Made by a program: the position numbers and the translations under genes. From Lithospermum erythrorhizon (Eukaryota > Streptophyta > Magnoliopsida > Boraginales > Boraginaceae): 64,000 nucleotides of DNA. The stretch spans positions 62,001-126,000 of the forward strand of contig JADFUC010002158.1 in the NCBI GenBank assembly GCA_019722365.1, written 5' to 3'. The notes beneath the pieces are model-generated. The model was given only the letters and a program-made list of their open reading frames with translations, was not told where the DNA came from and did no database searches. The first letter of the stretch is position 1; each line of letters opens with the position of its first letter. Positions 1 to 10,734 of this stretch are shown in pieces.

Positions 1-492
1 GGCACGGGGTGGGGGGATGAAGAAGATGTACCTAAGGATCATGGAAATGAACAGGAATGTTGGTACGAAAAGACTACTGGCACAGAGAAAGAAAATGGCG
101 CTGGAGATTACCCTAATAATACTTGGCACTTGAATAAAGGTGATGGATGGGGGTCCGGTTGGAATAATTCTCAGCAGATGATAGGCGAAGCTGATTTTTA
201 CAGTAAAAAGAATAGATTTTGTGGTTCTGACGGATTCTGGAGAAGATGGGATACCAGTGAGGCTACCGGAACAAGAACTGGTATGCCACGGTACAACGTT
301 TCTAGGTTTCATGGTGAAGGACACAATCCGAACGCCTCATCGAGGAACTGGAAGGGCAGGAACTGGGAGAATTATGTACCGGAACAAAACAAAATTGGGA
401 GGATACACCATAAGGGACGCTGTAACATGAATGTATGTAGACCAAATACTCGTCAGGTTTCCAATAATAATGCTAGGCAGACATGGAACTAA
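1..492 (+). CDS. 3' end of a W/G-rich protein gene (partial)
   Basis: An open frame runs in from the left edge (frame 1) and stops with TAA at 490-492, giving about 163 residues of a C-terminus. The protein is rich in Trp, Gly, Asn and Arg, with repeated GW/WG pairs (GTGWGDEED near the edge, GDGWGSGWNNS around residues 46-56, then FWRRW, NWKGRNW). The C-terminal half is basic. No catalytic domain is recognisable. GW/WG-rich tails occur in RNA-silencing factors that bind Argonaute and in RNA-binding or chromatin proteins, but the visible part does not allow a choice. The absence of in-frame stops over 490 bases in AT-rich DNA supports a real exon. An internal TTG or ATG is not a convincing start, because the frame stays open to position 1. 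Function is unknown. Confidence 0.45.
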   Translation, partial: GTGWGDEEDVPKDHGNEQECWYEKTTGTEKENGAGDYPNNTWHLNKGDGWGSGWNNSQQMIGEADFYSKKNRFCGSDGFWRRWDTSEATGTRTGMPRYNVSRFHGEGHNPNASSRNWKGRNWENYVPEQNKIGRIHHKGRCNMNVCRPNTRQVSNNNARQTWN

Positions 493-901
493 GAGAAACC
501 AGTTTGCTGAATGAGATGTATAGTTTCCTATCATTCCATTTATTATTATATTCAATTATGCACATATTTAATTCCACATGCTCCATTACTTTTGCGGGCC
601 TACGTCAATTTCTTTGAGTTTCATTCTTATAAACTGAGGGGTAGCTCACCCTCGCGGGATTGTTACCCTTTGTCCCGGCCATCGTGGCACTTGTGTCGTT
701 TTGTAGCATGTGTGTCGCCCATGATGTAATGGGCATGATGACTCGACGTCATCCTCACCTTCCTCGTATAATGTGGGACAACGATAAATTGTAGTATTGT
801 ACGGTTGTAGAATATTATTGGATGCATTTTTTCCCATCATCTCCCTCTCTTATCAAATTTTAAAGTGTGGTGGAATCAGAAGAGGGTTCCAAAAAATGTG
901 T
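493..901. other. 3' flank of the W/G-rich gene, no further gene seen
   Basis: This is AT-rich sequence directly after the stop codon, and its first part is presumably 3' UTR. Short overlapping open frames on both strands show no family resemblance and are treated as chance. Confidence 0.4.
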
Positions 902-1033
902 TCTTCACAGTCTAGAGTCCGCAGTAATCTTTGGAAATTGTCTAGCTTGCAAAAGATAAAGCAGTTTCTTTGGAAGTTTTTAACAAATTACCAACAAAAT
1001 ATAACATTTGCATCAGAAGGAAAATTAAAATAA
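902..1033 (+). mobile_element. LINE remnant, zinc-binding reverse transcriptase tail (zf-RVT)
   Basis: The frame ending at 1033 encodes about 43 residues, including LWKLSSLQKIKQFLWKFL and then an N-rich end. This matches the start of the zf-RVT domain that follows reverse transcriptase in plant L1-type elements (pattern lWk..vP.KikhFlWk.l). The cysteine and histidine ligands that should follow are missing, so it is a short truncated relic with no function. The assignment rests on the K-x-K/QxFLWK signature alone. Confidence 0.5.
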
Positions 1034-1349
1034 CATCAACCCTTCGTGTTACTTTTGTGGAACTTCTTAGGAATTCTTAGATTCATTTTAATTTGTTACA
1101 TATTACGGAGTATTTTTTTACAATTTAGGTAATGTAGCCATAAGGAATTAGATGATCATAGTTTAAAAAAAAAAGCAAATTTTATCTACTACATCTCACT
1201 AGACATTTTGTATTTTGATAACTGAAATAATATGAAATCATTCTTAGGTGAATCATAATTATAAAGTTAATATAATAAAACATTATAGCTAATATGCATA
1301 GTATCTTCCATTTGTTTTAAAGAATACTGTACGTGGTTGAAGCCTAATA
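1034..1349. other. AT-rich spacer, no gene seen
   Basis: The stretch is AT-rich with homopolymer runs. It holds no open frame with family resemblance and no clear repeat structure. Confidence 0.4.
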
Positions 1350-1593
1350 CTTGCTCCATTTTTTTATTTGTGGTTCTTGGCTAAATTTTTATTTTAAAAT
1401 ATTTGTTATTCTATCATAAAAAATTATCTTCTATAATTCCATTGTACCTTTTGACTATTTTTTCTTATGAAATTATCAATCAATCAATTATATAATTTTA
1501 AATAATTGTCATTTTTTATTTTCAATATACTTTTTAACTATTTTTTACTTTTCATAATTTATGTGCAAATGTGAATTAAAAAAGGGAAGGGAG
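1350..1593. mobile_element. Stowaway-like MITE
   Basis: A 244-bp AT-rich segment is bounded by TA on both sides (1348-1349 and 1594-1595). Its left end is CTTGCTCCATTTTTTT and its right end AAAAAAGGGAAGGGAG, imperfect inverted termini of the Stowaway type (CTCCCTCCGT...ACGGAGGGAG). There is no coding capacity, so it would depend on a Tc1/mariner transposase. Copia element B inserted across its right boundary: the 5-bp duplication AGTAC (1592-1596) includes the last bases of the MITE and its TA. Confidence 0.6.
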
Positions 1594-1596
1594 TAC

Positions 1597-1808
1597 TGAA
1601 GAATAAAGAAGATATTGCCATGCAGACGTGCACCACTCCTGCATGAGTTTCAGTTTGTTTTGCCAAGTTTCTAGGACATTTTCTGTTAGCATTTGCATTT
1701 GTTTAGGAATCGTTTATTTGAATTCAATAAGTAGTTAGAATAGATAGGAATGTGATCTATCATGCTGGCACATTTCTCTCCTATTTAGTTGTAATCAACA
1801 ATCATATT
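1597..1808 (+). repeat. Left LTR of copia B, first part
   Basis: From about 1636 this matches 23393-23560 of the right LTR almost base for base, over more than 150 bases. It is cut by copia A after ATATT (1804-1808) and resumes at 8277. The first bases, TGAAGAATAAAGAAG, match the start of the right LTR at 22975. Confidence 0.85.
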
Positions 1809-2691
1809 TGTAGGGAGCTAATGGAGAAAACCGAACTATCTAGCGATTGCTGCAAAGAAATAATCTGATAATAAATACGAAAATTACGAAAAGAGCAGTT
1901 ACACCTAAACAAAAGCAGATTACAATAAAATGATTGAACAAAGCGAAACCGGATCGAGTCACGTCAGGCGCTTTCCTTAAAAGCGATTGACCTCTTCCCA
2001 AAGCGGTGCTTAGGGCGACTAAGTGATCGTTTCCCGGATAAATGACCATGATCGACTTCGCAAGCCTGTGGCGAATCGTCGACGAACACTTCACGAGCTT
2101 GATGTATCACCTTAAGAAAACAAATGAAATGAGAGAATGGGTGCTCTCGGTTTCTTGTGTAGTGTGTCCTTTTCTTCTGATTTACGTCCTTTGGTGATGG
2201 ATTTTCTTAATAATATGTGAGAACTGCTTGCTAACCAAAAACGTTTCTGTGCATTAAGGTGCACTAAACACCCTTAATGACCAAATAAGCATTCAATAAT
2301 AGCGCCATTTTGATTTGAATCTTCCCGTCAATTACGATTCAGTTTGAAATATGCAAACCGAACTCGTAGGAGGCAAAGTTGGCTATGCGACCCCCCCCAC
2401 TTTTGATTTGCATTCGTGTCCGTAGTCGCCTTGCCTTTGGCTTCCGCAATTTCGAGCTCATTTCCCCAGTTCGCCCCCCTAACGGGCGTAGAGAGTTTTG
2501 CATAAGTAGTCAATCACGTTACTAAGGCTACAGGGCCTTAGTTATAGCTGTCGCTCTCGCGCTCTGCGTCCCGTGTGAGTACGGCGTGATTTTCAACATG
2601 GTTTGATCCATCCCAGCAGCTTCGTTAGCCTTATGAAATGAGAGGCAAATTTTTGGATTCCTGGCAGCTCTAATATTCACTTTATCCAACA
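1809..2691 (-). repeat. 3' LTR of copia A
   Basis: On the minus strand the LTR begins TGTTGGATAAAG (2691) and ends at the complement of TGTAGGGAGC (1809). It aligns along its length with 7412-8271. An example shared block is AAGAAAACAAATGAAATGAG followed by AATGGGTGCTCTCG. Numerous small indels separate the two copies, more than expected for a very young insertion. Confidence 0.82.
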
Positions 2692-3299
2692 TCACGTGAA
2701 TCAAAATTTGTATTCAAACAAAACAATAAAACTAATATCCCCACTTGAGGATACAAATTTGAGAAAAGATTTTGACTCGATAATCGGTGATATGACAATG
2801 GCCAGGTTCTGCATTCAGGAATAAAGGTAGGTGTGATGGCCTTGGAACCTTCCCTTGTACATATGTTTACATTCACCAACGAGACATAATGAAGCGATGT
2901 CTTTGGAGACTAATCTTTTTGTGTAGTGATGACATCTTCCTTGCGAATACCGATCGGCTTCGTGTCAGTTCTCTTGTTAATGTCGGTTAGGCCTTGGACA
3001 CGTGCACAGTTACGTGAGTTGTCGTCAAGAAATGCACCCTCTAACATTTTCTCTTCTAAAACCCTTCTTTAGCTCGCATAGGTGACTCTTCATATTATTT
3101 AAGTAACCCATGGCTACTCATGATATCTCATAGAGTCATTAAAAGCATAGCTTAACCTGCGGAGTATCAACTGTTTCTCATCTAGGGAGCAGGTGAGGGA
3201 AATCCCCCCACGGTAATCTAATACAATATGAGCGGTTTTCCTTGGAGACACGAATCTTGGATCTCAGGTCAGCAGGTAGGGTTGTCACTCGTTCGTATT

Positions 3300-4780
3300 T
3301 TTTTCTCGAGGTTTTCAATCCCATTCCTTTGATGAATTCTCAACTAGTTCTTTTCTTAACCCCTTGGTCAATGGATCCGTATATTTATCTTTGATCTTAC
3401 ATGATCCACTTGTTGATAACTCGATTGAAGATTAATTGTTAATACAATGGTATTATGTCTTCGACGAATGTGCCGACTTACCGTTATATAAGTGGTTGCG
3501 TGCCCTCCCCGATTGCGAGACTCATTGTCACGGTATATGCAAATTGGAAGCGGCTTTTCCAGCTCGGAATATCCTCAAGAAGTGTCTTAACCATTGACTA
3601 ACCTTCCCCACACTTGTCTAAGAGCGATGAACTCGAGACTCCGTCGATGGTCTGGCGATTAACGTTTGTTTTGAGGACTTCCATGACAATTTGCACCGCC
3701 TAAAGTGAACACATATCCACTAGTAGCCATTGAATCACCAGTATCGGAGATCCAATTTGCATCCGTGTACCCCTCAAGTACAGCTGGATAACGCGTATAG
3801 TGCAACCCGTAATTCCGAGTATGTCTCAAGTACTTAAGTACTCGCATCATAGCTTTCCAATGATCGCTACTCGGATTACTCGTATATCTACTCAATTTGC
3901 TTACTGAATAAGCTATATCCGGTCTAGTACAACTCATCAGGAACATGAGACTCCCAATAACTTGAGAATACTCAAGAGTTGAGAACCTATTTCCACTTTA
4001 TTCTTCGTGAGGTATCGATGTTCTGCATCATTTGGAGTTGGACATTCTCCCCGAATCGTCTTGGCAAAAATTTCCCGAGAATTTTTATCGACATAGTGTG
4101 ATTGGGTTAACACTAGACAGTTAGGAGTTCTCTGTCTGGACTCCCAAAATTAGATACCTTGTCCGTGTCGCCGTATCGAACTTGGAGTTGACATGTATCT
4201 TTGGTGGATTGAATCATCTTGATTGCTGCAACCGATAAGCATGTCATCCACATACAGCCGAGAGAATTACATATCCCTCTCTGAGTGGATTTTACATAAA
4301 CACACTGTCCTCATTGATTTTAAATCCACTCGAAAGTAATGCCTTGTCGAACTACTCGTACCATTGTTTAGGAGCTTGCTTTAACCCGTACAAAGATTTG
4401 ACAAGTCGACGTACTTTCTTCTTTACGGAACTATAAAACCACCGGGTTGTTCCCTTGTAAATTTCTTCATCTAATTCTCCGTTTAAGAAGAACGTTTTTA
4501 CATCCATTTGATGTACATCTAAGTGCCTTGATGAGAAGCGATTACTAGGATCCTAATGGATGTTATCATCGCGGGAGAATAAGTATCAAAAAATAGTCTA
4601 GATCACTTTTTTTTGTACATTCCCACAAATGACTAGTCTACTTTTGTATATCTATCGTCCATCGGCTCATTTTCCTCTTAAAATCCATTTGGATTTTAAA
4701 GCCTTATCTGGCGGAAGATCCACGATTCCGAGTGATGTGATTACGTAAAATTGATCAGCTTCCGCCGTATAAACTTTCGC
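3300..4780 (-). pseudogene. Copia A reverse transcriptase and RNase H remnant
   Basis: Minus-strand translation across frames gives the copia reverse-transcriptase block [13 protein letters not shown] (about 4400-4350). It is followed by the connection and RNase H part at 3946-3659, with [17 protein letters not shown], the [13 protein letters not shown] stretch, [10 protein letters not shown] and TSGYVF. These are the standard motifs of copia pol. Downstream, near 3400, the usual end of copia pol is still readable. Premature stops and frameshifts occur at least every few hundred bases. The gene would have copied element RNA into DNA in virus-like particles. It is a non-functional relic. Confidence 0.85.
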
Positions 4781-5149
4781 TAAGCGGACCATCAGTTGAA
4801 ATGACGGCCTCTTAGTAAGTTGAGTTCACTCTGGCATATACGTTACAAAATCGAGAACCAAAAGACTTCTCGTACGTGCCTTTTACTCGTCGAGGGTTCT
4901 TAACTCACCGACCTCACTGCTTTGACTATCCATAGTCTTAGTAGCCGACCACCCTCGAGATTCGTGTGTCTTTTAGATGTCGAAGCACGCCCGCTTAGAT
5001 TTCATCGGAAGACATGTTCAAAGAGCGTGACATTCGAGACTCTAATATTGTATTCTTGTTCACTCGTGAATTGTCACTCTTATGAACAAAGCGGAATTAT
5101 GCATTACTATTTTGAGCATATCGATAAAATTGCATCAGTTTTAGGACTG

Positions 5150-6010
5150 ATAGTCACTTTTGTTTAGGAGGTAACATGACCTTTGCCAAAAGCGCCCCCT
5201 TTTCGAAGATGTTTGTAAGGTTGGTGCTCTACCTTTGAACAATTCAAATGAGGGTTTATCCTCATTTTCTGAGGAATTTTGTTCAAGAGGTAGTTAATTT
5301 GTCGATATCGACTTCACATGAGGTAAGCTTGAACTTATCAACAAGGCATTCATCATTCTTTTCAATGATCGATTTTTTCTTTCGGCAATCCCATTCGATT
5401 GAGGAGAATATGGAGGGGTCACTTCGTGAATAATACCACGCTCAGAACAAAATTGACCAAATGGTGAGACGTACTCGCACTTTCTGTCAACCATTACTAC
5501 TTTATCTTTTCTCGAGTTGATTTTCAAGCTTGTTCTTTATAAATTGCAAATTTATGATTGCCTCATTTTTACTTTTCATCAAGTATACATAGCAAAATTT
5601 TGTACTATCATCTACAAGGTGATAAAGTACTCATTTCCCACCTTTAGTTAATTTGGGCTCATATCCACCTTGGCGTCGGCTGTGAGCGAAGATCGAGAGG
5701 CTTATTATTTAACCACGGTTTGGAAATGTTGCTTTCTACGTCGATTTTAACTGACATACGTTTAATGACACCTTGATGCTTATCGATAAATTCATTAGGT
5801 ATGTGATTCAACTTGATCATTCTTCGCAAAAGAATTAGGATTCGCATGTCTTTAACCTACTATGCCATAAATTAGAGTACTCTGAAGCATAGGCAATATT
5901 ATTTTATTCATCTTGTTTGTAACCGTCCATTCATTTTGAAAAGACCATTTAACACGTAGCCTTTTCCGACAAACATGCCCGACCTTGGAAAGTACAACTT
6001 TGTCGAGACT
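5150..6010 (-). pseudogene. Copia A integrase remnant
   Basis: Minus-strand frames give, in order, the pre-integrase region (LWHSRL and LNHIPNEFIDKHQG, about 5880-5770), the first part of the catalytic core (YHLVDDSTKFCYVYLMKSKNEA, split here as YHLVDDSTKF and CYVYLMKSKNEA, about 5630-5560) and the end of the core, [20 protein letters not shown] (about 5440-5380). The catalytic Glu belongs to the NGIAER segment, which is typical of copia integrases. The open part is 5294-5527; the rest is broken. The fragment is decayed and not expected to act. Confidence 0.82.
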
Positions 6011-6289
6011 CAATTACAAGTTTAAAACCATGTTTTGCTAAGTAAGAGAACCGGAACCTGAGGTTCTTCCTAAGTTACAGGACATACAGAACATTCTTGA
6101 TGTGACTTAAAGTCGTCTCGGCCTTAGCTTCATACTCCTGTGTTGGAGGTTGCATTATTAAGCCATGTACATCTTCTCACCATTATGGCGGCGAAGTAGC
6201 AAATTGATCTTTGACCGAACAAGCATGCCTAGTAGCGCGTGTCGATCCACCGCTCTTGTGGGTTCGTGCCTATGAAAGTTCACCTCAAA

Positions 6290-7411
6290 AATCACGGCCG
6301 ACAAGTTGATCTCAAATGCGATTCTGGTGACACATTAAACCATCTTTCGTGTTACTTCTCTTGGCGGTTTTCGAAGGACTTATGACCACGTTTGTTATAA
6401 TTATGCTTAAATCAAAAAGCCTTGAAGGAATTCCCTTGAGGAAAATTTGACATTTTCTTGAAATTGACTCACTTGGGTGCAAAATCATTCTTAACTGTGA
6501 AAGACCTCGAAGAAGACCCCAAATTCCTGACATTCACCTTAGACTCCCCCGCAGAGGAGTTGGGATAAACTTGATCCATTCCAAGCCTTCACCATTGCCC
6601 TCTTCTATTCTCAGCGAGCAGATAATTGCAACATGTTCATATCCTTTGTTGTGCTTAAATAGTTCTTGAAGTCTATCCAAGATTGTGGTAATTTCTCGAT
6701 TACCGCAGCAACCTTGAGCATTTAAGACAAACCCGTTCCTTGACTTGAAGCTGCGTGGAAGACAACCTCAAGTTCTCGAAGCTGATCATCCACCGATTTT
6801 CATCCACCAATTTATAGTCAGAAATCTTCCCGATAAATTTCATGGAACCCGCGTCTTGAGTCTTATCTTGAACTTTGAGTGCGTCCCTGACTTTCTTGTT
6901 TTGTAGTAGCGTATGTTTATATAAGCTATACAACTTCATCCAGAACAAATAAGTCAGCAAATAATTGCGACTCAAATAATCGGTGTCTCCGAGAGAGTCG
7001 GCCCGGCCAAACTCCAGCACCGTCATCTTGAGCAGGTAGGTGGTTTCACCGACCAAAGAACCGTTGCAAGTTCAAGGTCGTGAGATAGAGCATCGCTTGT
7101 TCTCGCCACCTTTGAAGTCGGCCGGAAAACAGGAGGCTTGATTTGGTCATTTTTACGCATGACGGAACAATTGGAGGCGGAGGTAAAGTGAGGCTGGAGG
7201 AATCTGCTTAGAGGCAGCTAGCGCCCGAGGCGGCCAGCGTCTGGGCAACTGACAGCGCGGAACAGGGAGAAGTGTAACCCCGAGGACGAAACGCCGGAAC
7301 ATTCGACAATCAACACCATCCGTTAACACCGACCCTGGCTTGAACAATATTAGCATGGTCGCATTGACCATCGAAATGTCAACATTGGATTCCATTCTGA
7401 AAAGTGTTGTG
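6290..7411 (-). pseudogene. Copia A gag remnant
   Basis: Between the 5' LTR and the integrase, the minus strand shows weak gag similarity. The frame at 7056-6700 contains a segment ending in KFIGKISDYKLVDENRWMIS, which resembles the gag stretch of copia elements (disorganised here). A start-like ATG follows the LTR near 7395. The nucleocapsid zinc knuckle was not recognised. The call rests mainly on position between LTR and pol. Confidence 0.55.
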
Positions 7412-8271
7412 TGTAGCTCCGATCGAATCGAACTATACTTGTTTTGCAAAATAATACAATATGCATACGAAAATTACAAAACGATTACCTAAACAAAGAA
7501 AGCGAATTCTGATAAAATGATTGAACAAAAGCGAAGCGGATAGTCACGTCCGACGCTTTCCTTAAAACAGATTCGACCTCTTCCCAAACGGTGCTTAGGA
7601 CGACGAGAGGCGATTGTTTCCCAGGATAAAATGACCCACCAATCGACTTCACAAGCACAAGTGAATCGATCGACGAACCGCCTGCGAGCTTGATGTATCA
7701 CCTTAAGAAAACAAATGAAATGAGAGAATGGGTGCTCTCGAATGTGTGTGCTTTTCTTTCTGATTTACGTCCTTTGGTGATGGATTTTCTTGACAATATG
7801 TAAGTAGCTAACCAACGTCTCTTGCATTAAGGTGCACTAAACACCCTTAATGACCAAATAAAACGATAATATAGCGCCATTTGATTTGAATGCCAAATCA
7901 AATTAGATTCAAGTTTGAAATGTGCAAAATCGAACTCGACGGAAGCAAAAGTTATTTCCTTGCTGACCCTATTTCGGGCTGCATTCGTGTCATAGGAGTC
8001 ACTTCTTTGGCTTCACAATTTCGAACTCATTTCCCCGGTTGCACCACTCATAGCGGTAGCGTAGAGTTTGCGTAAGTAGTCGATCACGTTACTAAGGCTA
8101 CTAGGAGCCTTGGTTATAAGCCAATCAGCTCTCGGCGCTCTCGTCCGATGTGATGCGGCGTGATTTTTCCAAACTTTATGGTTTGATCCATCTTCGGCGC
8201 AAAGCTCGTTGACACGCAAATGAGAGGCAAATTTTGGATTCCTGGCGGCTCAATATTCCTTTATCCAACCG
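7412..8271 (-). repeat. 5' LTR of copia A
   Basis: This is the partner of 1809-2691. It starts on the + strand with TGTAGCTCCGAT (7412) and ends CCAACCG (8271) next to the ATATT duplication. The terminal CA expected on the + strand has become CG. Confidence 0.82.
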
Positions 8272-8276
8272 ATATT

Positions 8277-8398
8277 TTTTACTATAAAAACCTCGAATGA
8301 GCAATAGCGAAGTAGTAAGGATTCGTTCTGTCTGAAGCTTGTGTTTTTGGCTTTGGTTTTAGCTTATTATTCATTACCAATTTGTTTTGATTTCAATA
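8277..8398 (+). repeat. Left LTR of copia B, second part
   Basis: The stretch resumes at TTTTACTATAAAAACC and matches 23567-23682 of the right LTR. It contains the putative TATA box (CTATAAAAA) of the element promoter and ends TTTCAATA, where the right LTR has TTTCAACA. Confidence 0.85.
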
Positions 8399-8400
8399 AT

Positions 8401-8414
8401 TGGTATCGGAAGCG
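8401..8414 (+). other. Primer-binding site of copia B
   Basis: TGGTATCGGAAGCG stands two bases after the LTR end. It resembles the plant initiator tRNA-Met site TGGTATCAGAGC used by most Ty1/copia elements, with a small number of substitutions. Confidence 0.75.
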
Positions 8415-8452
8415 AAACGATATATCTAAACGCTAGCACCGATAAAAGTAAG

Positions 8453-9360
8453 ATGAATGAAGATAAGCTAACAAAGGTTCCACATTTTGATGGTCATTAC
8501 GACCATTGGAGTGGTGATGAATCTATTGTGAAGAGGACTTTGGGGAATAGTTGTGAGGATTTGTAGGTACAAATTTGGAAGGAGCAAGTAACAATCATCG
8601 GGCTTTGCTTGATAATCTGAGATTGAGACCACGGGTAAAAGCATTACCTTTTTCAAGCTCTTGATAGAAGTACTTTTGAACAGATTTTAGATCGTAGCAC
8701 CTCTAAAATCATATGAGTCTTTGAAAAAAAAGTATGGTGGTAATGATAAAGTAAAGAAGGCATTAAGAAACAAGCTAATGAGGGACTCCGGACTGTTGAA
8801 AATGAAGAAGGGTGAAACAATAGAAGAATACATTGGTAGTGTTACAGCTGTGTGTAACAAACTAAGGAGCAATGGAGATTGGAGAGGAAATGAGCGATTC
8901 AAAGATAGTAACTAAAATCATGAGAACACTGACAGAACAATTCACATATATGGTTGTATCTATTGAGGAGTCTCAGAATGTGGAAGAAATGACTGTAGAT
9001 GATCTTCAAGGATCTTTGGTAATGCATGAAAATAAGTTCAATAGAGGAAGTAGAGAAGAAAATGATCAGGTGCTCCAGGTTGAAGACAGATTCAATGTTA
9101 TAACTTCTAGAGGTCGAGGAAACTATAGGGGCAGAGGTAGGGGAAGGGGAAGGCAAACACCTTTCGACAAAGCATCTATAGAATGTTATAAGTGTCACAA
9201 ACTGGGACATTTTCAGAATGAATGTCCTAGATGGGAAAGAGAAGCTCACTATGCATCAGTTGATGAGGAGGATGATCTGCTGTTAATGGTTGAAGTAGGA
9301 GATAATGCAAGCAGACAAAATGTATGGTACATTGGCTCAGGTTTCTCAAACCACATATGT
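8453..9360 (+). pseudogene. Copia B gag with zinc knuckle, and start of protease
   Basis: Translation starts at ATG 8453, with MNEDKLTKVPHFDGHYDHW, the standard start of copia gag. After frameshifts the frame at 8872-9387 is well preserved. It has a basic, RG-rich stretch (SRGRGNYRGRGRGRGR) and then the CCHC zinc knuckle CYKCHKLGHFQNEC (about 9184-9225), which binds RNA in the particle. Next is the protease start, WYIGSGFSNHIC, in which the catalytic D-S/T-G has become G-S-G (the usual form is WxxDSG(A/C)SNHM). The loss of the catalytic Asp suggests an inactive protease even apart from the stop codons. Confidence 0.85.
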
Positions 9361-10226
9361 AGAGATGAACACTATTTGTCACATTAGATAAGACATTCAC
9401 TCATGCAGTCAAGCTTGGAAACAATGACAAGTTGGAGATAACAGGAAAAGGGAATATGAGAATCAAGATTGGAAATGCAAACGACACAATTAGTGATGTG
9501 TATTGTGTTCTGAGTTGTTTATTTAAGGTGTTGGTCGGTTCGGGATAAAGGTTTGAGTGTGTTATTCAAAGGAGGTATGCGTAGCATTCAATATCAAACA
9601 AGAGGAAAAGGAGAATGTTTGCGGAGATGAAAGGGATGAGGAAGGAGAATGTTTGCGGACATCTTTGAGACTTTCATACTTTGGCATCAAAGATATAGGT
9701 ATCACCGATTCAAAACCTGAAGCAACACAAGATAAAGGATATGGTGAGGAGAATTGCCAAGTTTCATGCTTCGAGAACATGCGCCGCAGTTGCTTAAGTG
9801 GAAAACAAACAAGACAAGCTATTCCCGAAGGCAATGGCGGAGAGGAAATTGCGACAAAATCTTGGAACTAATACACTCAGGCGTCTGTGGGCCAGAAGAT
9901 TTAACTATCTCGCGACCGGTGGTAAGGCGTATTTCCTTTGTCTTGTGTTGATTTTAGTTGGAAGGGATGGGTGTCTTGTTGCGCAATAAATTCGAGGAAA
10001 CTGGACTCTTTAAAAATTTTAGGATCATGGTTGAAAATGAGTGGGGAGAAGTCATCAGAGTGCCTCGGGAGACGGAGATAGAGGAGGAAAAGTTCACTTG
10101 GAAATAATTTCAATGATTATTGCAGGCATGAAATTAAGAGACAAGTTACATGACTTATACTCCTTTGACAAAATGGAGTAAGTGAGAGAGAAAACGGAAC
10201 TTCGTATGAATATGGTAAGAGCTCTA
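9361..10226 (+). pseudogene. Copia B protease end and integrase, 5' part
   Basis: Frames alternate. ISDVYCV (about 9490-9515) is the protease end. The frame containing CGPEDL, then GGKAYFLC (9915-9945), corresponds to the copia integrase block CGP..P.S.GGK.YF. FNDYCRHEIKRQV and QNGVSERE (about 10110-10190) are the core region around the catalytic Glu. The reading frame is lost repeatedly by small indels. The integrase is interrupted at about 10226 by CACTA DNA and continues at 20869. Confidence 0.8.
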
Positions 10227-10284
10227 CACTTACATTAGCTTGATACTGGGCAATGTGGCCTGCTTACTGATCTGAGGGGGCAAA

Positions 10285-10460
10285 GAGATGGGGAAAAATC
10301 CCGACTCCAAATTTGGAGACGGGCTGGAGACGGGCTTTGACTTAGCCCGAATAGTCAAATTGGGCTTTATATGGAGTCGGTTTTAGAGAGCTGATTATCT
10401 GGTCGGGTTGGAAAAAATTAAAAAAAATTAATAAAATCACATGTTCCGACTCCATTACCG
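10285..10460. repeat. CACTA subterminal repeats, left cluster
   Basis: Several copies of GGAGACGG, CCGACTCC and GGAGTCGG in both orientations lie within 175 bases of the left end. In En/Spm-type elements such short motifs bind the TNP1-like protein during transposition. Confidence 0.65.
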
Positions 10461-10734
10461 TCTCCAAAAGGTTTGTTATAATTGAATTTTAGATAAGTTT
10501 GCTCGTCGGCTTATTTTAATATCTTTGGTAGTAAATAATTACAAAATAAAAAATATACCGGCGAACCACGTCTCGAATTTAATTAATAATTAAAAAATAA
10601 AAATTATACCCGTCTTTCACGTCTCGATGTTTGATAACCTTTTCGGATTACCTCACAGTTAGGCAGGATTTTACTAAATATATTACCCGTAGATAAAATG
10701 CTAACTTTTTAAAAGGCGTTATTTAATTATGACA

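Larger units (their letters stand above)
1809..8271 (-). mobile_element. Ty1/copia retrotransposon A, nested in the left LTR of B
   Basis: The element is about 6.46 kb and lies in reverse orientation inside the left LTR of copia B. The target duplication ATATT stands at 1804-1808 and 8272-8276. Removing the element and one duplication restores a continuous LTR that matches the intact right LTR of B around 23560. LTRs of about 880 and 860 bp flank minus-strand gag, integrase, reverse transcriptase and RNase H remnants in the copia order. The internal region carries many stops and frameshifts, so the element is dead. No canonical primer-binding site (TGGTATCAGAG type) is recognisable next to the 5' LTR at 7411. 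Confidence 0.88.
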
